From positions 65,186 through 129,185 of the forward strand of contig NZ_PQCD01000022.1 in assembly GCF_002964705.1 (NCBI RefSeq): a stretch of DNA of 64,000 bases, in the 5' to 3' direction. Every line of letters starts with the position of its first letter. The stretch's first letter is position 1. The notes beneath the pieces were generated by a model. That model searched no databases and was not told the origin of the DNA. It saw nothing but the letters and a program-made list of their open reading frames with translations. Both the position numbers and the translations under genes were made by a program. This document shows, in pieces, positions 1-9,046 of this stretch. The DNA is from Pseudoalteromonas sp. T1lg75. Its GTDB lineage: Bacteria; Pseudomonadota; Gammaproteobacteria; Enterobacterales; Alteromonadaceae.

Positions 1-196
1 CCCTGCTCTGTGTTGCTCGCTATGTACATAGGCGAGCAAGGCCGAAGCAATGCTTCGCAGCTTAGCGAGGTGAGCGCATGGATGCGCGATGTAACCAAGC
101 TTCATGGATGAATTTAACCACATAAATCAGTGATTATATTCATCAGAATGCGTTTAGATTGAACATAAAGTAAACCGCAAAGATAAACAGACCCTG
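1..196 (-). repeat. Dispersed MITE-like repeat, copy 1, cut by window edge
   Basis: Positions 144-196 are an exact 53-bp reverse complement of 32301-32353. Positions 2-30 also match the reverse complement of about 32385-32414 with two mismatches. The middle differs: copy 1 has about 110 bp between these blocks and copy 2 about 30 bp. Internal hairpins are visible: arms 13-20 and 32-39, a palindrome around 47-58, and another around 77-90. The remainder of the element would lie before position 1. It ends about 70 bp upstream of serC, so it may carry or separate the serC promoter. It encodes no protein that I can see. Confidence 0.8.
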
Positions 197-268
197 AAAT
201 ATTTTCAAGTTACATCGCCTGCACAATGGGTATTGTGTGGGTACGCGAAGTGGAATGAGGAAGAAGTA

Positions 269-1350
269 ATGAGCGTTTATAATTTTTGTGCCGGCCCTGC
301 CATGTTACCTCCGGCTGTGATGCAAAAAGCACACAAGAATTTTTAGATTGGCAAGGACTAGGCGTGTCGGTCATGGAAGTCAGTCACCGTGCCGAACCTT
401 TTTTGACCATGGCACAGCAATGTGAGGCACGTCTGCGTCGGCTAATGAATATTAGCGACGAGTTTGCCGTACTCTTTATGCACGGTGGTGGCCGCGGTCA
501 GTTTGCCGCTGTGCCCATGAACCTGCATCTTGACGATGCGCCGGCCGTGTATATCAACACGGGTATCTGGTCCGATGGTGCCGCCAAGGAAGCGAAAAAA
601 TACACAGATGTGGTTGAAATCAATGTCCGAGATGATAAAGACGGGCAGTTTGGTGTGCTTCCCGTGTCGAAGTGGCCCTTACCTGAAAAAGCCAGTTATA
701 TCCATTACTGTCCTAATGAAACGATTGATGGCGTTGAATTATTCGATGTCCCAAGTCACCCTACGGCGCCCATTGTTGCCGATATGTCCTCGATGATCTT
801 ATCGCGCGATATCGATGTGAATCAGTTCGATGTAATTTATGCCGGCGCCCAGAAAAACATAGGCCCATCGGGTCTGGCCATTGTCATCGTACGGAAAACC
901 TTGCTTGCACGTGAAGGCGTGCCGCGTCCGGGAATTCTCGACTATGCGGTTGAGGCCGAGCAGGGCAGCATGTACAACACTCCGCCTACCTTTGCCTGGT
1001 ATCTGGCCGATGTGGTCTTTAAATGGCTTGAAGAGCAAGGTGGTGTGCCTGCCATGCAGCGTCATAACAAAAACAAGGCGGCGATTTTATATGATTACAT
1101 CGATGCCTCTGATTTCTACAGCAACAAGGTTGCAAAAGACTGCCGCTCATTGATGAATGTACCATTTTGGTTGAACGATGAGAGCCTGAACGAGCGTTTC
1201 CTGGCTTTATCACAACAGGCTGGTTTACTGGCATTGGAAGGGCACCGTTTTGTCGGTGGTATGCGTGCCAGTATTTATAATGCCATGCCGGTGGCGGGCA
1301 TCGAGGCCTTGGTTACCTTTATGGAGCAGTTCGCCCAGGAGCACAGTTGA
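269..1350 (+). pseudogene. serC: Phosphoserine aminotransferase, frameshifted
   Basis: SerC is the PLP enzyme converting 3-phosphohydroxypyruvate to phosphoserine and also acting in pyridoxal phosphate synthesis. The natural start is ATG 269, preceded by a GAGGAAG ribosome site. It reads MSVYNFCAGPAMLPPAVMQ and then stops after 25 codons. The rest (SVMEVSHR, HGGGRGQFAAVP, HYCPNETIDG, PLP-lysine region [24 protein letters not shown]) continues intact in the next frame to 1350. Restoring one base near 331-336 gives the family sequence A-Q-Q-E-F-L-D-W, so the lesion is a single missing base. A frame starting at 286 would give a false N-terminus. The gene overlaps aroA (TGATG), the usual serC-aroA pair. 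The lesion is either a real mutation or an assembly error; serC is needed for serine prototrophy, so an error is plausible. Confidence 0.85.
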
Positions 1351-2630
1351 TGGAATCATTACGCTTAGAGCCCATTAACAAGGTGCAAGGCGAAGTGGTG
1401 CTACCGGGCTCGAAGAGCTTGTCTAATCGTATTCTTTTGTTAGCCGCCCTATGCCGCGGTACAACCAAGGTAACGAACCTGCTCGATAGCGATGATATTC
1501 GTCATATGCTAGGAGCGCTCGCCTCTATGGGGGTGGATGTTGAGCTCAGTGAAGACAAGACTCAGGCTCTGGTCCACGGCCAGGGCGGTACGCTGAATAC
1601 ACCGAAAGAACCCTTGTTTTTAGGTAATGCAGGCACAGCCTACAGACCCTTAACGGCAGTGCTGGCGGCAACGCAGGGTCAATTTGAGCTTGGTGGTGAG
1701 CCGCGTATGGAAGAGCGCCCAATTGGCCACCTAGTTGATGCGTTACGTGCCTTAGGGGCGGAGGTTGAGTATCTTAAAACGCAGGATTACCCGCCGTTGG
1801 CAATTAAAGGCCAAGCGTTGGCCGGTGGCGAGGTGAGCATAGATGGCAGTATTTCAAGTCAGTTCTTAACCGCGTTATTAATGGCCGCGCCACTGTTCAG
1901 TGGTGATACCAATATCACTATTAAGGGTGAGCTGGTATCTAAACCTTACATCGATATCACCTTAGGTGTAATGCGCAAATTCGGCGTCGAGGTTAGCAAT
2001 AACCAGTATCAGAGTTTTCACGTTAAGGGTGGCCAGCAGTATGTGTCTCCCGGTGAAATCATGGTGGAAGGAGACGCGTCGTCGGCCTCCTACTTTATCG
2101 CTGCTGCCGCTATCAATGGTGGCGAGATCACCATTCATGGTGTGGGCAAGGCGTCGGTGCAAGGTGACATTGGTTTTGCCGAAGTGATGGAGCAGGTCGG
2201 TGCCGACATCGATTGGTATGATGATAAGCTGGTGGTACGCAAGGGGCAGCTCAAGGGTGTGGATATCGATGCCAATGCCATTCCCGATGCCGCCATGACG
2301 CTTGCCACGGTGGCACTGTTTGCCAAGGGTAAAACCGCCATTCGCAATATTTATAATTGGCGGGTTAAAGAAACCGATCGCTTGTATGCCATGGCAACGG
2401 AATTGAAAAAGCTTGGAGCCGACGTGGTGGAGGGGCATGATTATATCGAGATCACGCCACCGGCCCATTTACAGGATGTGGCCATCGATACCTATAACGA
2501 TCACCGCATTGCCATGTGTTTTTCCATGGTGGCGGTCGGGGGCTGGCCGGTCACTATCAATGACCCAGGCTGTACGGCAAAGACCTTTCCTACCTACTTT
2601 GATACCTTAGCCAGCGTCAGTCACGGCTAA
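1350..2630 (+). CDS. aroA: 3-phosphoshikimate 1-carboxyvinyltransferase (EPSP synthase)
   Basis: This enzyme catalyses the sixth step of the shikimate pathway, joining PEP to shikimate-3-phosphate. The 426-residue length is usual. Visible motifs are [10 protein letters not shown] near the N-terminus, [33 protein letters not shown], the DAAMTLA region, NWRVKETDR and TYNDHRIAM near the C-terminus. The PEP-binding loop reads [11 protein letters not shown] where most class I enzymes have LGNAGTAMRPL, so the Met is replaced by Tyr beside the glyphosate-sensitivity glycine. I start at ATG 1350, which overlaps the serC stop by one base and implies translational coupling; a TTG at 1347 is less likely. 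A hairpin at 2636-2667 ends the unit. Confidence 0.96.
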   Translation: MESLRLEPINKVQGEVVLPGSKSLSNRILLLAALCRGTTKVTNLLDSDDIRHMLGALASMGVDVELSEDKTQALVHGQGGTLNTPKEPLFLGNAGTAYRPLTAVLAATQGQFELGGEPRMEERPIGHLVDALRALGAEVEYLKTQDYPPLAIKGQALAGGEVSIDGSISSQFLTALLMAAPLFSGDTNITIKGELVSKPYIDITLGVMRKFGVEVSNNQYQSFHVKGGQQYVSPGEIMVEGDASSASYFIAAAAINGGEITIHGVGKASVQGDIGFAEVMEQVGADIDWYDDKLVVRKGQLKGVDIDANAIPDAAMTLATVALFAKGKTAIRNIYNWRVKETDRLYAMATELKKLGADVVEGHDYIEITPPAHLQDVAIDTYNDHRIAMCFSMVAVGGWPVTINDPGCTAKTFPTYFDTLASVSHG

Positions 2631-2635
2631 TATTT

Positions 2636-2670
2636 ATGCCCGCCTACAGCCTATGCTAGGCGGGCATTTC
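2636..2670 (+). terminator. Hairpin after serC-aroA
   Basis: The arms are 2636-2646 and 2657-2667, an 11-bp perfect stem with a 10-base loop. They are followed by a short T-containing tail (TTCC) rather than a strong T run. The hairpin lies six bases past the aroA stop. Confidence 0.6.
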
Positions 2671-2743
2671 CATTCATACAATTATTGATCTGTTACAAAA
2701 CAATCGTAAAATTCTGACCTAATAACGCGAATTTACAAAAAAG

Positions 2744-2797
2744 TTCACGTATAATACGGCGGTTTTGAAATGTTTGCTGTGCATGCAGGAGGTTTAA
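2744..2797 (+). promoter_or_regulatory. Probable cmk promoter (-10) and strong ribosome site
   Basis: A perfect TATAAT lies at 2750-2755 in the aroA-cmk gap, with no good -35 at standard spacing. AGGAGGT at 2787-2793 sits five bases before ATG 2798 and fixes that start rather than the in-frame ATG at 2810. Confidence 0.5.
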
Positions 2798-3508
2798 ATG
2801 CAGGCATCTATGCCGGTGATCACCATTGACGGACCCAGTGGGTCGGGCAAAGGTACAGTGTGTCGTTTACTCGCGCAAAAGTTGGGCTGGGACGTGCTCG
2901 ACAGTGGCGCGATTTATCGTGTTTTGGCGCTCGCAGCGCTGCATCACCAGATCGCACTCGACAATGAAGAAGCCTTAGTCCCGCTTGCAGCAAATTTAGA
3001 TGTGCAATTTAGCTTCGATGCTGAAAATGAAAGCAGCAAGATTGTCCTCGAGGGCGAGGAAGTGACCCATGGTATTCGTAATGAAGAAGTGGGCGCAGCA
3101 GCATCAAAAGTGGCCGCCTTGCCTCGGGTACGTGAGGCCTTATTGCGTCGCCAACGCGCCTTTCGCGGTGAGGCAGGGTTGATTGCCGATGGTCGCGATA
3201 TGGGCACCGTGGTGTTTCCCGATGCCAACGTGAAAATCTTCCTGACCGCCAGCGCCGAAGAGCGCGCCGAGCGACGCTTTAAAGAGTTGAAGGCCAAGGG
3301 TCTGGATGTTACACTAAGTGGTCTACTTGTAGACATTCAAGCTCGTGACGAGCGCGACATGAATCGTGCCGTAGCACCGCTTGTCCCAGCTGAGGACGCG
3401 GTCAGCTTAGATACCACTGAGCTCAATGCCGAGCAAGTGTTTGCCAAAGTGATGTCGATTCTCGACGATGCCGTTGTTAACGGTAAATTGGCAAACCTAA
3501 GTAAGTAA
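2798..3508 (+). CDS. cmk: Cytidylate kinase
   Basis: Cytidylate kinase phosphorylates CMP and dCMP with ATP in the cytoplasm for nucleotide recycling. The 236 residues open with the P-loop region [19 protein letters not shown], followed by LDSGAIYR (CMP-binding region) at about 35-45, the [22 protein letters not shown] region at about 125-145, and the lid arginines R-x5-R near [12 protein letters not shown]. Its position immediately before rpsA is the standard gammaproteobacterial arrangement. The gap to rpsA (98 bp) holds no strong terminator, so read-through into rpsA is likely in addition to any rpsA promoter. Confidence 0.97.
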   Translation: MQASMPVITIDGPSGSGKGTVCRLLAQKLGWDVLDSGAIYRVLALAALHHQIALDNEEALVPLAANLDVQFSFDAENESSKIVLEGEEVTHGIRNEEVGAAASKVAALPRVREALLRRQRAFRGEAGLIADGRDMGTVVFPDANVKIFLTASAEERAERRFKELKAKGLDVTLSGLLVDIQARDERDMNRAVAPLVPAEDAVSLDTTELNAEQVFAKVMSILDDAVVNGKLANLSK

Positions 3509-3605
3509 AAATTCCTACGCATGAGCAGGACGCCCGTGCTTAATTAATAACCCCGCTGAGCAGTGACGCGACGTGGAGATTTAAACTTATAGAGACGTAT
3601 TAAGT

Positions 3606-5273
3606 ATGTCAGAAAATTTTGCGCAGTTATTTGAAGAAAGCCTACAGGGTTTTGAAGCTCAACAGGGCTCAATCGTAAAAGGCACCGTAATCGCTATCGA
3701 GAACAACATCGTTCTTGTAGACGCTGGCCTTAAGTCAGAAAGTGCTATCCCTGCAGAGCAGTTCAAAAATACTGCTGGTGAACTAGAAGTTGCTGTTGGT
3801 GACGAAGTAGATGTTGCTCTAGATGCAATCGAAGACGGTTTCGGTGAAACTATCCTTTCTCGTGAGAAAGCGAAGCGTCACGAAGCGTGGATCCGTCTTG
3901 AGAAAGCATGTGAAGAAAACGAAACTGTTACTGGTGTTATCAACGGTAAGGTTAAAGGTGGTTTCACTGTTGAAGTTGATTCTATCCGTGCCTTCCTACC
4001 TGGTTCACTTGTTGACGTTCGTCCAGTACGTGACACAACTCACCTTGAAGGTAAAGAGCTTGAGTTCAAAGTAATCAAGCTTGACCAGAAGCGTAACAAC
4101 GTTGTTGTTTCTCGCCGTGCAGTTATCGAATCTGAAAACTCACAAGAGCGTGAAGAACTTCTTCAAAACCTTGTTGAAGGTCAAGAAGTTAAAGGTATCG
4201 TTAAGAACCTTACAGACTACGGTGCGTTCGTTGACCTAGGTGGTGTTGACGGTCTACTACACATCACTGACATGGCGTGGAAGCGTGTTAAGCACCCTTC
4301 AGAAATCGTAAATGTTGGCGACGAAATCAACGTTAAAGTTCTTAAGTTCGACAAAGAGAAGACACGTGTTTCTCTAGGTCTTAAGCAGCTTGGCGAAGAT
4401 CCATGGCAAGAAATTGCTAACCGTTACCCAGAAGGCGCTAAGCTATCTGGTCGTGTAACTAACCTAACTGACTACGGTTGTTTCGTTGAAATCGAAGAAG
4501 GCGTAGAAGGTCTAGTACACGTTTCTGAGATGGATTGGACTAACAAAAACATCCACCCATCTAAAGTTGTTTCACTAGGTGACAACGTAGAAGTAATGGT
4601 TTTAGAAATCGACGAAGAGCGTCGTCGTATTTCTCTAGGTCTTAAGCAATGTAAAGCTAACCCTTGGCAAGAATTTGCTCGTCTACAAAACAAAGGCGAC
4701 CAAGTTACTGGTAAGATCAAGTCAATCACTGACTTCGGTATCTTCATCGGCCTTGACGGTGGCATCGACGGTCTTGTACACCTTTCAGACATCTCTTGGA
4801 ACACTCCAGGCGAAGAAGCTGTACGTGAGTACAAGAAAGGCGACGAAATCACTGCTATCGTACTTCAGGTTGACCCAGAGCGTGAGCGTATCTCTCTAGG
4901 CGTGAAGCAAATCGAAGCTGATCCTTTCAATAACTACCTGGACGCAAACAAAAAAGGTGCTATTGTTAAAGGTAAAGTGACTGCTGTTGACGCGAAAGGC
5001 GCAACTGTTGAGCTTGCTGAAGGCGTTGAAGGTTACATCCGTGTAGCTGACATCGCTCAAGAACGTGTTGAAGATGCAACTGCCGTTGTTTCTGAAGGCG
5101 ACGAGATCGAAGCTAAGTTCGTTGGCGTAGATCGTAAGAACCGCGCTATCAGCTTGTCTGTTAAAGCGATCTTCGAAGCTGAAGAAAAAGAAGCATTAGA
5201 GAAACTGAAGGCAGACGAGCCTCAGTTCGAAAATGCTATGGCTGCTGCATTCAAAAATGCACAGAAAGACTAA
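3606..5273 (+). CDS. rpsA: 30S ribosomal protein S1
   Basis: S1 is the mRNA-unwinding ribosomal protein that helps structured messages bind the 30S subunit. The 555 residues match the usual length near 557. Six S1 OB-fold repeats are visible, including the strongly repeated [49 protein letters not shown] and [25 protein letters not shown] types. Codon use is strongly biased to T- and C-ending optimal codons, unlike its neighbours; this fits very high expression, not transfer. No convincing Shine-Dalgarno precedes ATG 3606 (only GAGACG about 8 bases upstream), as in Escherichia coli rpsA, where S1 autoregulates its translation. The terminator hairpin is at 5290-5311. Confidence 0.98.
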   Translation: MSENFAQLFEESLQGFEAQQGSIVKGTVIAIENNIVLVDAGLKSESAIPAEQFKNTAGELEVAVGDEVDVALDAIEDGFGETILSREKAKRHEAWIRLEKACEENETVTGVINGKVKGGFTVEVDSIRAFLPGSLVDVRPVRDTTHLEGKELEFKVIKLDQKRNNVVVSRRAVIESENSQEREELLQNLVEGQEVKGIVKNLTDYGAFVDLGGVDGLLHITDMAWKRVKHPSEIVNVGDEINVKVLKFDKEKTRVSLGLKQLGEDPWQEIANRYPEGAKLSGRVTNLTDYGCFVEIEEGVEGLVHVSEMDWTNKNIHPSKVVSLGDNVEVMVLEIDEERRRISLGLKQCKANPWQEFARLQNKGDQVTGKIKSITDFGIFIGLDGGIDGLVHLSDISWNTPGEEAVREYKKGDEITAIVLQVDPERERISLGVKQIEADPFNNYLDANKKGAIVKGKVTAVDAKGATVELAEGVEGYIRVADIAQERVEDATAVVSEGDEIEAKFVGVDRKNRAISLSVKAIFEAEEKEALEKLKADEPQFENAMAAAFKNAQKD

Positions 5274-5289
5274 GATTTAGTCTAGTCTT

Positions 5290-5314
5290 AGGAAGGGCGC
5301 AAGCCCTTCCTTTG
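5290..5314 (+). terminator. Terminator or attenuator between rpsA and ihfB
   Basis: The 9-bp GC-rich stem 5290-5298 / 5303-5311 has a GCAA tetraloop and is followed by TTTG. The T tract is short, so partial read-through to ihfB is likely. Confidence 0.65.
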
Positions 5315-5334
5315 TAAGCCCCTAAGGAAACATT

Positions 5335-5619
5335 ATGACCAAGTCAGAATTAATAGAACAACTTGCACAAAGCCACTCTCATATCCAAGCCCGCGATGTC
5401 GAGAATGCCGTTAAAGAAATTCTAGAACAAATGGCCGGTTCATTATCTGAAGCCGAACGAATTGAGATTCGTGGTTTTGGTAGTTTCTCTCTACACTTCC
5501 GTGCTCCGCGCACAGGTCGTAACCCAAAAACTGGGGAAACCGTCGAACTAGACGGCAAGTACGTACCGCACTTTAAACCGGGCAAGGAATTACGCGACCG
5601 CGTTAACGCCAGTATTTAA
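5335..5619 (+). CDS. ihfB: Integration host factor beta subunit
   Basis: IHF beta pairs with the alpha subunit to bind and sharply bend DNA in replication, recombination and transcription. The 94-residue length is exact for the family. The DNABII signature [26 protein letters not shown] is at about residues 43-70, with the intercalating proline in the R-NPKTG arm. It follows rpsA as in other gammaproteobacteria and has an AAGGAAA ribosome site. Confidence 0.97.
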   Translation: MTKSELIEQLAQSHSHIQARDVENAVKEILEQMAGSLSEAERIEIRGFGSFSLHFRAPRTGRNPKTGETVELDGKYVPHFKPGKELRDRVNASI

Positions 5620-5644
5620 TCATCACGGATGGAGTAACCGCTGA

Positions 5645-5944
5645 GTGAAGGTTGTAAAGTTCATTCTGTTTGTACTGTGTATTTTCATCGCCTTTGTATT
5701 AGGTTCGCAAAATCCACAGCTAGTCCAGGTTAATTACCTTATTGCCAGCGCCACCATGCCATTAGCCGCGCTAATGAGCTTTTGTTTTATTGTTGGATTA
5801 TTCTTCGGCTGTTTCGTCAGCTTCCGCCTATTTTCCAAGTTAAAGTGGCAAAACTATCGGTTGCAAAAGCGTAACGAGCAACTTTCCCGTAACGCCCAAG
5901 AGCAACGTCAAAGTACCGCTCTGGCGCCTATAAAAGATAACTAG
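5645..5944 (+). CDS. lapA: Lipopolysaccharide assembly protein A (DUF1049)
   Basis: LapA is a small inner-membrane protein that works with LapB in control of LPS synthesis through LpxC turnover. The 99 residues contain two transmembrane segments, about 5-23 and 38-62, and a basic, Gln-rich cytosolic tail. The start is GTG 5645, with GGAG at 5631-5634. Only two bases separate the stop from lapB, so the two are co-translated. Function is inferred from family and synteny. Confidence 0.9.
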   Translation: MKVVKFILFVLCIFIAFVLGSQNPQLVQVNYLIASATMPLAALMSFCFIVGLFFGCFVSFRLFSKLKWQNYRLQKRNEQLSRNAQEQRQSTALAPIKDN

Positions 5945-5946
5945 TT

Positions 5947-7083
5947 ATGCTTGAGCTGTTGTTTTTACTCCTGCCCGTTGCCGCTGGTTACGGCTGGATC
6001 ATGGGTAAAAACAGTGCCAAAAATCAAGCTCATCAACACAGCCGCAAAATTACCGCAGAATACAGTAAAGGCCTGAAATTCCTGCTCGACAGGGAAGACG
6101 ATCAGGGTCTTGAACACCTTATTCAACTTCTCGAAGTATCCGCCGACTCGGTGGAACACTATTTAACCTTGGCGACTTTATTTCGCCGCCGTGGCGAGCT
6201 CGACCGCGCCATTAAAATTCACGAATTGCTACTGGAACACCCCAACCTCAACGACGATCAGCTGACGACCTGTCGCCTGGAGTTGGCGCAGGATTATATC
6301 CTAGCCGGGCTGTTGGACAGTGCCGAAGAGCATCTGCTCATTTTAATTAAGCAAAAACGCCCACAAGCGTTAGAGCCGCTGATCACCCTGTACTCGCAAA
6401 CCCGCGAATGGCATAAGGGGATTACCTTACATCAGCGGTATGCCCATTTATTTACTCAGCGCCAGCAAAAAATTGCCATTGCTAATTTTTATTGTGAAGC
6501 GGGCGCGGCGGATAATGCCCCGGAACTCATGTCCCAGGCATTGGGAGTGGGGGAGCCAAGCGTACGTCCTTTATATGAGCTAGGGCAGCTGGCCTTTCAG
6601 CGGGAGGACTACGTACAGGCCATTCACTACTGGCGTGATTTGATCTGCCAATTTACCTATTGCTCGCCCTTAGTGCTCGAGCGTTTAAGCAGCAGCTATC
6701 GTCATTTGCATTTAGAGCATCAGTTTGAACATCTATTGGCGGAGTTGGTCGACAAGGGCGGTATTGGTTTAAAGATCCACTATTGCCAGCATTTGGTCAA
6801 AGCAGGGCAGCGCAAGCAAGCGGTTGAGTTCATTACCAAGAGTTTAAAGAAACAACCCAATATTCGTGGCTTTCGTTTTTTGCTACAATTACTGGCCGGG
6901 CAAAACGCGCAACTAGACGAAGCGCTAAATCCCATAGATAAACTTATTCAATCATATATAGATACCAAAGCAGATTTTCAATGTCAGCATTGCGGCTTTC
7001 AAAGTCATAGTCATTATTGGTTGTGTCCGTCTTGCCGCCATTGGGAATCTATGCAACCAAGCCGAGGGCTTGATGGTTTTTAA
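5947..7083 (+). CDS. lapB: Lipopolysaccharide assembly protein B (TPR/rubredoxin-like)
   Basis: LapB (YciM) is an inner-membrane-anchored TPR adaptor that promotes FtsH-dependent degradation of LpxC and so balances LPS and phospholipid synthesis. The 378 residues comprise an N-terminal membrane anchor (about 1-20), tandem TPR helices through about residue 330, and a C-terminal rubredoxin-type metal knuckle with paired CxxC motifs (CQHCG at about 350 and CPSC at about 364). Length is close to the E. coli protein (389). It lies between lapA and pyrF, as in enterobacteria. Confidence 0.94.
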   Translation: MLELLFLLLPVAAGYGWIMGKNSAKNQAHQHSRKITAEYSKGLKFLLDREDDQGLEHLIQLLEVSADSVEHYLTLATLFRRRGELDRAIKIHELLLEHPNLNDDQLTTCRLELAQDYILAGLLDSAEEHLLILIKQKRPQALEPLITLYSQTREWHKGITLHQRYAHLFTQRQQKIAIANFYCEAGAADNAPELMSQALGVGEPSVRPLYELGQLAFQREDYVQAIHYWRDLICQFTYCSPLVLERLSSSYRHLHLEHQFEHLLAELVDKGGIGLKIHYCQHLVKAGQRKQAVEFITKSLKKQPNIRGFRFLLQLLAGQNAQLDEALNPIDKLIQSYIDTKADFQCQHCGFQSHSHYWLCPSCRHWESMQPSRGLDGF

Positions 7084-7094
7084 ACAGGAAAAAC

Positions 7095-7802
7095 ATGAAC
7101 GCTGTTGACTCTAAAAAAGTACTTATCGCTTTAGACTACGATGATAAAGCCAAGGCATTGGCATTTGTACAACAACTTTCACCGGATAGCTGTCGCCTCA
7201 AGGTCGGTAAAGAAATGTTTACCCATTTTGGTCCGGATTTTGTGAAGCAATTGGTCGAGTTGGGCTTTGATGTATTCCTGGATCTCAAGTTTCACGATAT
7301 TCCTAACACGGTTGCCAAAGCGGTTAAAGCCGCGGCGGACTTGGGTGTGTGGATGGTAAACGTCCATGCCAGCGGCGGTGTGGAAATGATGCAAAAGGCC
7401 AAGGAAATCCTCGTCCCTTATGGTGATAAAGCGCCCTTGTTAATTGCCGTTACCGTGCTGACCAGCATGGATGAAATGCAATTAAAACAATTAGGTATTG
7501 AAAAGACACCGCAAGAGCAAGTATTGTATTTAGCGCAATTAACCAAACAGGCCGGCCTTGATGGCGTGGTGTGTTCGGCACAAGAAGCATACGAACTAAA
7601 ACAACAGTTGGGCGCCGATTTTAAACTAGTTACTCCGGGCATTCGACCGGCGGGCAGTGATGCGGGTGACCAAAAGCGCATTATGACGCCGAAGCAGGCG
7701 ATCGAAAGCGGCAGCGATTATCTGGTCATTGGCCGTCCGATCACTCAAGCAGATGATCCGGTTGCGGTGCTTAAGGCCATCAATGAGAGTCTAGGAGACT
7801 AA
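7095..7802 (+). CDS. pyrF: Orotidine 5'-phosphate decarboxylase
   Basis: This enzyme decarboxylates OMP to UMP, the last step of de novo pyrimidine synthesis. The 235-residue TIM barrel shows LKVGKEMF, the catalytic D-x-K-x-x-D block [12 protein letters not shown] at about 58-70, and the phosphate-binding VTPGIRP and VIGRPIT motifs. The ribosome site is CAGGAAA before ATG 7095. The lapB-pyrF order is conserved in enterobacteria. Confidence 0.97.
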   Translation: MNAVDSKKVLIALDYDDKAKALAFVQQLSPDSCRLKVGKEMFTHFGPDFVKQLVELGFDVFLDLKFHDIPNTVAKAVKAAADLGVWMVNVHASGGVEMMQKAKEILVPYGDKAPLLIAVTVLTSMDEMQLKQLGIEKTPQEQVLYLAQLTKQAGLDGVVCSAQEAYELKQQLGADFKLVTPGIRPAGSDAGDQKRIMTPKQAIESGSDYLVIGRPITQADDPVAVLKAINESLGD

Positions 7803-7803
7803 G

Positions 7804-8193
7804 GTGAAATATTTAGTGCTGATCGTTGCACTCGCTGCGGCGGGGTATTACTACCTTGAGCGCACCAGGGCGCAAAGTAACGCCGAGGCGCTGGCTTTGG
7901 TCATCGCTGAGTCCAAGCGACAGGGTGAGGTCGATCTGTTTGATCTAAAAGCGGCACTGACTAAACATGTTTATGCTATTTGTGACAACAATTCCACCAT
8001 GTTACTGGAGACGGATCGTACCGTAGGGGATTGTGAAGACCTTCATGACAATAAGCATATGCAATGTGACGAAGCTGTTTTTCGTTTGGCGCCGTTAACC
8101 ATTACCGATAGCGATGAGCTTATCGACTATGCAAAGCGCTACGTGCGCTGCGCTTTGCCATACGAAGACCTAACCTATCAGCCAATAAAATAA
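7804..8193 (+). CDS. Small membrane-anchored protein of unknown function
   Basis: I do not recognise a family. The 129 residues start at GTG 7804, one base after the pyrF stop, so the gene is probably coupled to pyrF. The N-terminus has a hydrophobic segment (about 3-17, ending YYYLE) that looks like a signal anchor. The remaining roughly 105 residues are predicted extracytoplasmic, acidic, and contain four cysteines (in ICDNN, DCEDL, MQCDEA and VRCALP) that could form two disulfides. Codon use resembles its neighbours. A strong bidirectional terminator starts two bases past the stop. Confidence 0.75.
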   Translation: MKYLVLIVALAAAGYYYLERTRAQSNAEALALVIAESKRQGEVDLFDLKAALTKHVYAICDNNSTMLLETDRTVGDCEDLHDNKHMQCDEAVFRLAPLTITDSDELIDYAKRYVRCALPYEDLTYQPIK

Positions 8194-8194
8194 T

Positions 8195-8222
8195 AAAAAC
8201 GCGACCTTATGGTCGCGTTTTT
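8195..8222. terminator. Bidirectional terminator overlapping a CDS end
   Basis: This is a perfect 12-bp stem, 8195-8206 / 8211-8222, with a TTAT loop and A/T runs on both outer sides, so it can serve both convergent genes. The minus-strand gene ending at 8207 encodes its last residues through one arm, and its stop codon lies in the loop. Confidence 0.9.
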
Positions 8223-9046
8223 AGTTTTATCTGCGTGGCTTCAATATCGATTACCCCATCTTTAAAGAGGCCGCCTATGGCCTTTTTAAAGTTTGCCTTC
8301 GAGGTACCAAACTGACGTTTAATGGCCTCCGGCGCCGATTTATCGCCCAGCGGTAGCAGGCCGCCTCGGGCATTGAGTTCATCGAGGATCTGTTGTTTCA
8401 GTGGATCAATCTTCGCCATCCCCGGCGCTTCGAGTACGATATCCAGTTTGCCGTCTTCGCGGCACTGCTGCACGTAAGCCTTTAGGCGCTGGCCCACAAA
8501 CAGGCTGCGGTGTACACGGTTATGGAAAATAAGACCCCAGTGCAGTTCATCGACAATGACCTTAAAGCCAAGGTCGGTTTTTCCCGCGACGATAATATCG
8601 ACCAGGTCGCCGGTTTTATAATCCGGTTGGGTACGGCCAACAAATTTATTGAGATTACTCGAGGCACAAATACGTTTTGAAGCATTATCCAAGTAAAGCT
8701 TTACCAGGTAACTGCGCTCGGGTTGCATACGCGGCTTTTGTTCGTTAAAGGGCACCAAGAGATCTTTTTCCAGACCCCAATCCAAAAAGGCACCAATTTT
8801 ATTCACCTGTTTGACCTGGAGCAGGGCAAAGTCACCAACCTGAGCGCTTGGTTTCGTGCGGGTTGCCGTTGGATGCCCCATGTTATCCAGGTAGACAAAA
8901 ACGCTCAGGCTATCACCGCGCTCAACGTCATCCGGAGCCTGCTCGGCGGGTAGGAATACTTCGCCAAGGTCTGGGCTATGTAAATACAGGCCTTCGCCGG
9001 CCACTTCATCAACAAACAGGGTTTGCCATTGTCCTAAGCTACTCAT
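8207..9046 (-). CDS. CvfB/YitL-like S1 RNA-binding protein
   Basis: The family consists of tandem S1-like OB folds followed by a C-terminal winged-helix domain and is linked to RNA binding and virulence-factor control in Gram-positives; its role here is unknown. In the 279 residues, repeats are visible around 10-60, 68-130 (VGDFALLQVKQVNKIGAFLDWG) and 145-205 (TGDLVDIIVAGKTDLGFKVIV). The C-terminal winged helix includes IKRQFGTSKANFKKAIGGLFKDGVI. The ATG overlaps the stop of the upstream helicase gene by one base, indicating an operon of two RNA-related proteins. Confidence 0.88.
   Translation of the reverse strand: MSSLGQWQTLFVDEVAGEGLYLHSPDLGEVFLPAEQAPDDVERGDSLSVFVYLDNMGHPTATRTKPSAQVGDFALLQVKQVNKIGAFLDWGLEKDLLVPFNEQKPRMQPERSYLVKLYLDNASKRICASSNLNKFVGRTQPDYKTGDLVDIIVAGKTDLGFKVIVDELHWGLIFHNRVHRSLFVGQRLKAYVQQCREDGKLDIVLEAPGMAKIDPLKQQILDELNARGGLLPLGDKSAPEAIKRQFGTSKANFKKAIGGLFKDGVIDIEATQIKLKTRP

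Noticed and set aside
286-358. N-terminus MCRPCHVTSGCDAKS as the start of SerC
   Set aside because: It is an out-of-frame reading of the true serC start region; the family N-terminus is in the frame from 269.
3606-5273. Strikingly different codon use of rpsA as a sign of transfer
   Set aside because: The same optimal-codon pattern is seen in purB, ald and icd and is expected for highly expressed genes.
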